Shown here piece after piece: positions 1-11,000 of a DNA stretch of 64,000 nt. Positions within the stretch are counted from its first letter, which is position 1; every line of letters begins with the position of its first letter. The position numbers were made by a program, and so were the translations under genes. The DNA is taken from contig NC_083519.1 in NCBI RefSeq assembly GCF_032362555.1, positions 1,629,501-1,693,500 on the forward strand, given 5' to 3'. Source of the stretch: Amyelois transitella (lineage: Eukaryota; Arthropoda; Insecta; Lepidoptera; Pyralidae). Below the pieces are notes generated by a model that was given only the letters and a program-made list of their open reading frames with translations, did not search any database and was not told the origin of the DNA.

Positions 1-389
1 GTTGATATTCTCACACTGCACAGATAATCGACACCTTTTGTGAGTATAATTTTAAATTATATTTTGATTCCACATTTACGAAATTTCTCTAGAAATAAGT
101 AGCCCTTGTATAAAATTTTCTGTTTAATTTTTAATTCTATTTTTTCCTTGATTAAATAAAAATAAATAAAGGTCCAGCTTTTTTCCTTTAAATAAATAAA
201 GCGCCAGTCCAGCCCTTGATTATGAAAAAATTGATATGTCAAAACATATACTCTTACATACACTTATTTACTATTAATATAGGAACTATTAAGTTGGGAT
301 TTGGGAACAGTAAGTAGTTAAAAAAATGTTACGATAGATGTCAGTGGAGTATTGGATTTTAAACATTTTTATAGAAATATTTGTATATT
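1..389. other. AT-rich sequence, nothing recognised
   Basis: No exon, RNA gene or clear repeat was seen here. Short open frames are of the kind expected by chance in AT-rich DNA. Confidence 0.5.
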
Positions 390-658
390 ATGCCGTGTGG
401 TTCCCGGCACTATTACAGAAAAGAATAGGACCACTCCATCTCTTTCCCATGGATGTCGTAAAAGGCGACTAAGGGATAGGCTTATAAACTTAGGATTCCT
501 CTTTTAGGCGATGGGCTAGCAACCTGTCACTATTTGAATCTCGGTTCTATCATTAAGCCAAATAGCTGAACGTGGCCATTCAGTCTTTTCAAGACTGTTG
601 GCTCTGTCTACCCCGCAAGGGATATAGACGTGATCATATGTATGTATGTATGTATTTA
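390..658 (+). mobile_element. SINE-like repeat A, nearly full length
   Basis: Reads from the GTGCCG..CGGCAC head hairpin, through the 'GATGGGCTAGCAACCTGTCAC' core and the CAGTCTTTTCAAGACTG hairpin, to the (TATG)n tail. A further scrap of the same family (CAGTCTTTTCGAGACCG) lies at about 938-980. Confidence 0.85.
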
Positions 659-980
659 AAAAATAATTTTAAGTTTTTTTTTATCATCTATGTTATAGTC
701 ATGAGCAAAACCCCGCCAGACATCGATAACCAAAAGCAATTATCTAGACTAGACACTTTGCTTATTGAAACGATAATAAGACTTCTTAAAACCCTATTCA
801 AATTTTTTATCCAAATTAGTTCATGAATAAATTCAACTTTCCGAGTTTGAAAATGTTTCTGAATCCTCCTACGAACGGTTCGACAATACATATAAAATTT
901 AGTAGTATGTTTGAATAATACAGATGAATGTTTCCTTTCAGTCTTTTCGAGACCGTTGGCTCTGTCTACTCCGCAAGTGT

Positions 981-1990
981 GTGTTAGCTGCTTCCGAGTT
1001 TCAAACAGTTCTGCAGCGGTTGTATAACCTAAGAGTTAGAACCATCGGTTTAACTATAAAGTATTTTATCTTTACAGACAATTAGGTCTGTGGAGAAAAA
1101 TCTACTTAATGGTTTCACCAGATTCAACAATCTTCGAAATTTACAAATGCGCGCCAATTTGAATCACTCAATCAATTGAAGGATGACATTAAAATTTCGA
1201 ACCCTCTTTTTGTTATTTTGACTCGCACTTAACCGGGTTTATTTAAGAGTATCTTGACAGTTAATCCGCAGAATCAACTTTAATTTGCGTTAAGTACAAT
1301 TTTAAATTTACAGACCTTTCGACCTTATCTTTAAGCAAAATTGAAAAAACCTGATGCCTGATGTAGGGGTCCGTAGAATTCTGTCTAAATCCCTAATAAC
1401 AAATGCGGAAGTAACATTACTTTTAAATTATGTTTAATATAAATATTAATTGTGTTGTCCATCTTTTACGTCAATACCACTGAACCGAGCTCCATAAAGT
1501 TTTGCATAGGTGTGAAAATTTTTGTATTATTTTAAACATGGTTGTATCATTGTAATATCTCAATAACACAAGTCTTTATCTTAACTTGGAGCGTTCTCTT
1601 AATTTGGTGAATTATCTAAAAAATAAATATTGCTCGTTGACTTTATCTTACAGCAATAAAAAAGGTGGATGAGTTGGATTTAAAAATTTGGATGAGTTTG
1701 TGCAGAAGAATTAAAACTATTAACACTTATCTACTGAACCCTAAAACTGTCACAGCGATAACGCCCATGACGTGACCCCAATACGATAAACAATACTATA
1801 ATACCACTGATAATAACAGTCATAAGTGTCAAAATCGAGTGAGTTGTCATCGAATCCTCCTGATTTATTTTATACGCATAATTTACGAAGAAATATTTAT
1901 TGTCATTTCGACTTTGGTTAATAGCAGTTATCAGTGTTGTTCTAATTGTGCATTTAATTATCTGTGGAATGTGTTTGCGTTTTGTTGTTT
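981..1990. other. Upstream flank of the CRAL-TRIO gene
   Basis: About 1 kb with no coding exon, RNA gene or strong repeat visible. It could hold promoter-proximal control sequence for the gene starting near 2.0 kb, but no individual site can be supported. Confidence 0.4.
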
Positions 1991-2000
1991 GTATATATAG
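1991..2000 (+). promoter_or_regulatory. Candidate TATA box
   Basis: GTATATATAG lies about 75-85 nt before the proposed start codon at 2076, which is compatible with a short 5' UTR. AT-rich background makes chance matches common. Confidence 0.3.
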
Positions 2001-2075
2001 GACTGGCTGTTAAAATTAAATTTTCTTTCTTTTTATATACATTTTTTTTGTTCCTTGTGTTATTCTTTGTTCAAA

Positions 2076-2093
2076 ATGAGCACCGGATCGTAT
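2076..2093 (+). CDS. CRAL-TRIO gene, exon 1 (six codons)
   Basis: ATG in the context TCAAAATGAG encodes MSTGSY and is followed directly by a consensus donor GTGAGT. It ends in phase 0 and joins in frame to the 5419 exon, adding SVQKGIK before the next methionine. Chosen because the acceptor at 5418 needs an upstream exon and the frame stays open. Confidence 0.6.
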
Positions 2094-5000
2094 GTGAGTA
2101 TTGGATATGTTTTTGTTTTCTTTTTTAATATTTTGTGCATTTGTATGTTTTTTGGCTAGCTAAATCCCTTCGCCCTCTCTCGTGTAGGTACTTTATCTTT
2201 CTAACATTTCCTAAGTTTATGATATTTTTAATTGTGAGTATCCTACACACCAAATATTGATAGGGGTTCGATAATCGATTTGCCAGAAAAGTAAGTACCC
2301 GCCTACCCACAGAAATCAGCATAGTATAAGACAATAGAAATGCCATATTTTATTTGAAACTATATAAATGATAGTTTTCAGCGTAGTTTTAAAATGTCTA
2401 ATAATACTCAGAATATCAAAACAGTAACTGATTGTCGTAATAACCATCAGTTGCGGCGATACATTTACAAGTAGTTACCACTTCTATAGTCTCATTCCGA
2501 ATTCTATGTTTAGAATATATCTATTGTATTTGAATGTTCTATTCTGAGTGGTTTGTGACATAATACATCTAACTTCACTTGTTTATGAATCAGTTTTTTA
2601 TCGTGACGCAACAAAATACAACCAGCCAGTAACAACAGCCTTTTGAATAGAGAACGATTAGTTTTACTAGTCTGTGGCGGCCGAGCGCGCGTTCACCTGT
2701 GTTAGTGTGTGTTCAAAATAAAAACATGTGATATATTTTTTATTACCTTTTAAGAGATGATTTTAGTGAGATTTTGAATTAAGAACGAGACGTAGGTATG
2801 TGTGCCATAATTTGTTTTCGCTATTTTCTTGTTTTAATTGAACATATGTTTAAAAATAAAAATAGATTTAATCTATGACCTCCAACTCTTTGCAATGCCA
2901 TCGAATGCCATTGATCGAGAATAATATATCAAAGAAAAATATATGGATACATTTACAGGTATCGTATAAAGGTGAGGGATATGTGTTTGATTCGTATCTG
3001 AGCAAAGTTTTCCATCAGATCTTGTTTTGTGTTCAACGGAAGATTAAAGGTCCATCCATACATACCAGTTCCATGCGTCGAAAGTGGATGTTTTTCAATT
3101 CAAGCTATAAAAATACACATACATATAATCACATCTTAATCCTTAATGGGGTAGACAGAGCCGACAGTCTCAAAAAGACTGGAAGGCCATCTTCAGCTGT
3201 ATAGCCTCCACGCTGGTCTGGTGGCAAAGAAAACATTTTGTGTGCGCCAGCTTTTTCTCTTTCCGTGCAGATTGTAAAAGCGATCAAGGGAAAGGCTATA
3301 AAACTTGAGATTGATTTTACACGATGAGCTAGAAACATCTTCTTCTTCTTCTAGATCTTTTGCCTTAAAAAATTGTTGCAAACATACATTTACAATTCTT
3401 ATTATATGTAATAAGAATTGTAGTAGGTAAAAGCTGTTTTGGTAACAATGATTCAGCATTCCGATTGAGCGTTAGGAGTCTATGATTCTATCTAACCGAG
3501 AGCGACAGAAAGAGGATATATATATATAAATATCCTAAGGAAATAAATTTATTTCCCAAAATAAACAGAAAGTCTAACAAATTTATATTTTATTAGTTTA
3601 TTTATCACTATATAGTATAAACAAAGTCGCTTCTCGAGGCTGTCTCTATGTCTGTATGTATGCTTAGATCTTTAAAAACTACACAACAAATTTTGATGCA
3701 GTTTTTTAAAATAGATAGAGTGATTCAAGAGGAAGGTTTATATGTATAAACGCTATCCGTTCGAAGCCGGGGCGGGTCGCTAGTATAACATATATATTTA
3801 TGTGCACTAGTGCAGCCATGAACACATTCTACTGAACTCTTGATAACGAGGTTCAAGTATATTAACCTAAATAAGTTAATTTTAATAGTCTCTGTTGGTA
3901 CCTAACTAACGTAAGTATGACTATATCCAATCGTATATGAACGTACGTACGTAGGTCAGGTCAAGAGTACCCGAAACCGCCGCGCTTACATGAAGAGAGT
4001 TATGAATTTGGATGAAGCGAAAACAGTATGCAGAGATCGTGGCAACTGTATAAATGAACTACTCTGCCTACCCTTCCAGGGAAGAGATGTAATTTTATGT
4101 ATGTATGTATAAATTTCCAATGAAATATAGTGCCGTGTGGTTCCCGGCACCAACAGAAAAAGAATAGGAACACTCCATCTCTCTCCCATGGATTTCGTAT
4201 AAAGCGATGGGCTAGCAACCTGTCACTATTTGAATTTCAATTCTATCTTAAAGCCAAGTAGCTGAGCGTGGCCTATCAGTCTTTAAAAGACTGTTGGCTC
4301 TATCTATCCCGCAAGACGTGATTATATGTGTGTATGTAATAGATGTATCAACATTGTAACAACTTGGGATTCCTCTCGCAGGCGATGGGCTAGCTACCCG
4401 TCACCATTTGAATCTCAATTTCATCAACATTATTATCCATTATTTCGGTACCTTAAGAATGGACTTTGATCCATCATTTGTTTCCACCTCATCCAACCAG
4501 GTGAACGGTCCGTCTATCGTGAGGTCTACGTCTGGCTAGATAAAAGTAGTTTACCTCTCTGACCCTGATACACGCGTTCTATAATCTAACAATCTGTAAC
4601 TCTATTTTCGGAACGACCTTTGCTTAATAAGCGCGCCTTTCAAATGGGGTAAGATCTTTTGAAATTGGTGCAGTTCCGGCAAATTTCATTTAAAGTACAC
4701 ATACATACATATGGTCACGTCTATATCCCTTGCGGGGTAGACAGAGCCAACAGTCTTGAAAAGACTGATAGGCCACGTTCAGTTGAATGATAGAATTGAG
4801 ATTCAAATAGTTACAGTTGCTAGCCTATCCCCTACAATAAAAACTCAAATTACGGTACCTTAGTATGAGTAACTTGGGCGCCCAATGTCAAGATCTGTAC
4901 ACTGACAGCAGATGAATTGTGTAGCGTTGAAGATTGCGCGAGCGCAGCAATTAATGGTCCAAGTGGCAGTCGACGTAAAATGGGTTAATCGATTTTACGG

Positions 5001-8000
5001 AAGTCTTAGTTACATGCACTTTGCTCTCAATTCGATTTAACAATAAAAAAATCGGGTCGATTGAGAGCGACTATTTGTTCATTAGTTTGCTATTATTATG
5101 AAGCTGACATTAACATCACTGGTGTGTACGAAAACCATACCTGAGTATGGAATTTACCGGTAGTTGACAAAAGTGCACCTTTAATTGTAATGACAAAATA
5201 AGTTATGCGAACCATTGTACTAAAAACAAAGAATTCTGAATGGGAAAGCGACAAGACTAAATTCGGAACACCGTTTATAACGTAATTTATGCATCTAATA
5301 TTATATAATCTATACAGTTAACTTTTTATAAAAGTATTTCAACAACCAGTACTATAATTTGGACAGAGGTTAATTGATAATCTGAGGAATATAAAGATTT
5401 AATGTTTTTTTTTTTCAGAGTGTGCAGAAAGGCATAAAAATGAACAACTGTTTCCTAGATATAGCGTACGAGGCGGAAGTTCTAAATACGAAAGAAGATC
5501 CGGAACTATTGGCGATTGCAGAAAAGGAATGCAATGAAAATCCAGCTACCAGGGGCGCAGTCATCGAAGAGCTCAGGCAAATGTTATACGGTAAGTGAAA
5601 TGTGAAGTTGACTCCTTAGATTTTATGTGTGCCTAGTACTTGCACGGTACTGGAAATGCTTTGTGACGTAGTTTGTTATGGTTATCCTTTGCTCCTCTTC
5701 AGAGTGGTGATGATATAACCGAGACTAACGGAGGGGAGAATAAGACAATATAATCCATACTTATACATACATATAATCACGTCTATTTCCCTTCCGGGGT
5801 AGACATTGCCAACAGTCTTCAAAAGACTGATAGGCCACGTTCAGCTGTTTGGCGAATTGAGATTAAAATAGTGACAGGTTGCTAGCCCATCGCCTTAAAG
5901 AAGAATTCCAAGTTTATAAGCCCTATTCCCTTAGTCGCCTTTTACGACATCCACGGGAACGAGATGGAGTGGTCCTATTCTTTTTTTTAATTGGCGCCGG
6001 GAACCACATGGCACACTAATAATCCATACTAATAATTATAAATTTGTGTGTTTTGTGTCCGTCTTTCACGTCAGAACCGAAAGCAAAAGAAATTTATATT
6101 GTAAAATATGGAGAAAACATTTCAAGGAGTCGAAGCCGCAAGCTATAGCTAGTAAAATATAATTTTGATGATATTGTGGACTCGAATTTTGAGTACATAA
6201 TTAATTTAAAAAAATGCTTAAATACATATTAGTCACAAGAAGTATTCATTAGAAATAGGAATGGACTTTATATATAAGAGAACAACGTGTTTCCTACGCT
6301 CAAAAAAAGAATCGCATACACTTTCGACATAGTCATCACGTCATGAGATCATCACATTAATGCAGACACATGCACGCCATTGTATCAGCTAAATGGATGC
6401 AACGCAATGCAATGACGTGCTGAATAATCAGGAAAAATGTTGGCTAATTGCCATTATTTATCTAAGTGGATTGTATTATAAAGCTTCCATTCTGCTTCTC
6501 TTTCAGATCGTAAGTCAATTAAGAGAAAGGCTTATAAATTAGGGATTCTTATAAATTAGGGAACTGATACTATTCGAATCTCGCCCCCACAGTCTTTTCA
6601 AGACTGCTGGCTCTGTCTGCCCAGTAAGGGATAAAGACTTGGTTATATATATGTTATATCCAACGTTAAAAATAACGTAAATACTTAACAACTTGATCAA
6701 ATTAGGGACGTTCTGGCAAAAGGTCAGGTCAAGAGTACCCGAAACCGCCGAGCTTGCATGAAGAGAGTTATGAAGTATGCAGAGATCGTGGCAAGTGGAA
6801 AGATGTAGTCTCTGCCTACCTCTCCGGGAAAAAGGCGTGATTTTATGTATGTTTGTATACTTTAACAACAGACAAATCAATCGAATAGAGGAAAACAAAT
6901 GAAAATCACTTTATTCCCGAAGTATTAACGAAAAATCTTTTTTTTTTACACGGGATTTGGGAATTTTAACATCTACATAGCTATATTTTCGGCACTTTTC
7001 AAATACTCTGGGGTCAAATCAAATGCGACTTAAAACTTTGTAACATTGACAGTAATGAGACCTCGGGTTCAGCTAGCGAAGTCTGGTGGCAGAAATTATT
7101 GGAAAACCCCTCATTTGAATTTTTAAGACAGTTGGTTAGGTTATAGGTTATTTATATTGTACCTACAAGTTATTTAATTTTCAAGTCCCTGTGGTTCTCG
7201 GCACCAATAGAATAAAGAACAGGGCCGCTTCATCTCTTTTCAATGGATGTCGTAAAAGGCGACGAAGGGAAAGGCTTATAATTTGATGATGATTCAATGT
7301 GTTTGTCCAAAAAAAAAATTATTTTAGGCGATGGGCTAGCAACTGCCCCTATACAAATCTCAAGTTTAACCAAACTACTAAACGTGGCCTTTCAGACATT
7401 TCGAGTTTCGTCTACCCCATAAGGGTTAAAGACTTTATGAATTGTATGTATGTATTCAAATGAATGCATTATTGAGATGCATTATCTCATTGTTTATATT
7501 TAAATAATTTAATAAAACTAGCGAACAGATATAAATATGTTACAAGGACCTTGTGCGATCCGCGAAGATCATGACGAGATTCTTGTGTTTTTGATAAATT
7601 TTCGCCCAAACGACTTACATGGCAACACTTAAGTACAAATGCCGAACTTTTTCGTCATTCAATCGCCTCTGAAACGTTTTATTTATTAATAGTAATTAGG
7701 CCGCGACTTCGTTCGCCGTACAAGTTCACTGACAATTCGTGAAAGCTGAACTCGTATTGCCGCTTAGAAGGGCGGGGGGAAATGTTTACATACATACAAA
7801 AATCGCAAAAATCGCATACAAATCGAAAAAATATCATATATTTGCGTGATCAAAATACAAACAGACAGACATACAGAAATTCTATAAATCAGACTCATTG
7901 CTTCTATTCGTCATTTATGGATCCACTTATCGATATTTTGCCAATATTTTCAAGTGCATAGGTACTAAGTCAGTTTCTGTTTTATGTATACGAGTAGATA

Positions 8001-11000
8001 AAGGATTATAATAATAATAACAAATTAATTCAAAGTCACCGTATAACTTATTTCAGTAGACATGTTAATTATTTGTAAACATTGTGTAATTACCTATGAC
8101 AATAACAAATTCCCCATATTTGTGGATCTCTGACCCCCACATAAACGCCGTATATTACAGGTCTCGTGACATGACGACGTTATTGTATGCGACGCGTACT
8201 TACAATAAGTTACGGCTAATTGTCAGAACAATCGGCTTTTTTTTATTTGTAGAATATAATAATATTATATAATTCCTGTAAGAAGGAGGATTGTGGTTTC
8301 AGATTTATTATAAGCTTCTTATGTGAAACGCATTATGTAAACGGGAATGGAAAAGTTATTGTGTCATACATACATCACGCCTCTTTTTTAGATAAGTAGG
8401 CAGAGACTTAATCTTTCCACTTGCCGCGATCACTGTCTACTCTTTCACTTTATTTACATTCATAGGTCTCGTCATGCAAGTTTCTGGCTATAATGACTAT
8501 TTTCGAAGTTATGTACCTACCTACATTACTTTGAATACTAATCGGTGAGGGAAAACATTGTGAGGAATCCTGCACATTCAGGCAACTGGTTGTGTAACCA
8601 TGATTGATTCAATACAGATCAGGTTTACCTGCAGAGGTTGTGTCAAAATCTGACTCGCCCAATCCAGGATCGAAGGTCAATGGCATACCCCGGGCTCCTC
8701 TCCAGAGTGTTGAGGATGCAACCGGGACTAAAGCCAGGAGGAAGAAGACAATATCTTTTATATTAATGAAGGTTTATTTTCTTTTGCCGTGTGCCGTGTG
8801 GTTCCCGGCACCAACTAAAAGGCGACCAAGGGATAGGCTTATAAACTTGGGATTCTTCTTATAGGCGATGGGCTAACAACCTGTCACTATTTGTGTCTCA
8901 GTTCTATCATCAAGCCAAAAAGCTAAAGGTGGCCTATCAGTCTGTTCAAGACTGTTGGCTCTGTCTACCCCGCAAGGGATATAGACGTGACTATATGCAT
9001 ATGTTTATTTTCTTTTCCAGAGCGTGGGGAATGTGTTCCTCTCCGCACAGATGACGCTTATCTTCTGCGGTTCCTGAGGGCAAGGGGCTTTATTGTCCCT
9101 AGAGCACATAGACTGGTTAGTCACATTACATTGACTTACTTGACTTAAGGTCCTATGTCCCCTAGCTGGGGCAGAGGGCATCCACAGTGCGTCGCCATCC
9201 CGCTCGGTCTTGAGCTTCGCGTTTTATTTCGCTCCAAGTCTTCCCTAGATTCTTCACCTCTGCGATGATTGTCCGCCGCCAGGTCTGTTTAGGGCGGCCA
9301 CGTTTACGCTTTCCTTGGGGATTCCAGTCTAGGGCTACCTTGGTAAGTCACATTACATTAAATTTACATAAAAATCACGCCTCCTTCCCGGAGGTGCAGG
9401 CAGTGACTAAATTTTTTTACATATTACCCTGTACATAATACCTTCATTCATACTCGTAATGTTTTCATGCAATTTCATCATATTAAAAAAATATAAAAAT
9501 AATTTATACTAGGATCTATAATGGGTGAAGACGAAAAATAAAATAGTTAATGGATGACATAATGAATTGGCTAAGTTAACTTTTTTCTAACCAATTACTT
9601 TTATTTTCTAAAATACCTGGGTGAAATGCCCAATCAAAAAAACTTTACTTATCTAATAACTTTTGATAATAACCATAGTTTATTTTAGAAATTTATTTTT
9701 GATAAAACGAAATTTTTTACCTTGTTTTAAGTACGTAAAAAAATGGAGTATCCAAATTTTTCTCTTTGTAATATATACATGTTACATACCTACATATAAT
9801 CACATATTTATCCCTTACAGCGTAGACAGAGCCAACAGTCACACAAAGACTAAAAGGCCCGTTGTACTGTATCGCTTTAAGATGGAATCGAGATTTAAAT
9901 AGTGACAGGTTGCTAGCCCCTTGCCTAAAACAAGAATTCCAAGTATAGACTTGGAATTCTTGTTTTAGGTTAGTTTAGGTTTTTGACGTAATGGCAAAGA
10001 TGGAGTAGTTCTATCCTAAAGTGGCGGGAACCACACGACACATTAGATATATATGAATTGATTGATTGATTGATTGTTTGTCAGATGGTGCGGTACTACG
10101 AGTTCAGGGAGCAGTATCCCTACCTGTACAAGGACGTGGACATCTGGGAGCTGATCAAGGTGAAAGACGCATATGAGGGCACCCTCTACGACAGGCCTGA
10201 TGTCGGGAGACTGTCTATCTTGAGGTTTGGTAAGTGGACTTCCCATTTTTGTTATTGATACATACATACACACCATCATGTCTACATCCCTTGCGGGGTA
10301 GACAGAGACAACAGTCTTGAAAAGAATTAGAGCTGTTTGGCTTAATGATAGAATTGAGATTCAAAAAGTGACAGGTTGCTAGCCCGGCCCTATGTCGCCT
10401 TTTACGACATCCATGGAAAAGAAATAGATAGATTTGAAGCTTACTTGATTGAAGGTGAAGTGAAGGAGTAATAGTTTTTAAACATTGGGTTGTCCGTTTG
10501 TTACTAAAATATAATTTTTTTTATTAACTTATTTACTTACAATTATTAATTATTTAAAACTATTAAAATGTGATAATCCCTACTCATGTCACAAGTTTCC
10601 TTGAAAATTTCCCGTACATTTTCCAGGAAGTTGGGACCAATTGGGTTTTGATGGACGGAAATAATAATCAATTTGTATGGATAATATTTACAAAAGGCCT
10701 TACCCCGCCTTATTTAGGTAAAATGTCTTTGAGCAACCCACTGTTTGATATAAAAATATATAATGAAAAGCTTGTTAACGTTTTTCTAAGAAAAGGGTAT
10801 GTGTTTGAAATTTCCAGGAAGTTGGGACCCGAACGAGTTCCCAGTGGAGGACCTGGTCCGCGCGGGGATGGCGATGACTGAAATCGGCCTGAGGCAGCCC
10901 AAACTCCAGATCTTCGGCGGCACCGTCATTGTGGATCTGGAGGGCATCACGTTACGCCATGTGGCTACATTGACTCCTACGGTCGCTTATCAAATAGTTT

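Larger units (their letters stand above)
2801..5418. other. Intron 1 of the CRAL-TRIO gene
   Basis: Holds fragments of repeats A and B (listed separately). 3430-3950 and 4860-5400 show nothing recognisable, apart from a short 'GAAGCCGGGGCGGGTCGC' repeat core near 3760. Confidence 0.5.
5591..9020. other. Intron 2 of the CRAL-TRIO gene
   Basis: About 3.4 kb. Contains SINE A copies at 5761, 6519, 7189 and 8787, and LINE B pieces at 6710 and 8370. The rest (6020-6500, 7460-8360) shows no exon or RNA gene. A degenerate 'GCGACTTCGTTCGCCG' core lies near 7700. Confidence 0.6.

Noticed and set aside
10570..10881. 103-codon ORF across the exon 5 boundary as a gene
   Set aside because: It combines insertion sequence with exon 5 read in the wrong frame.
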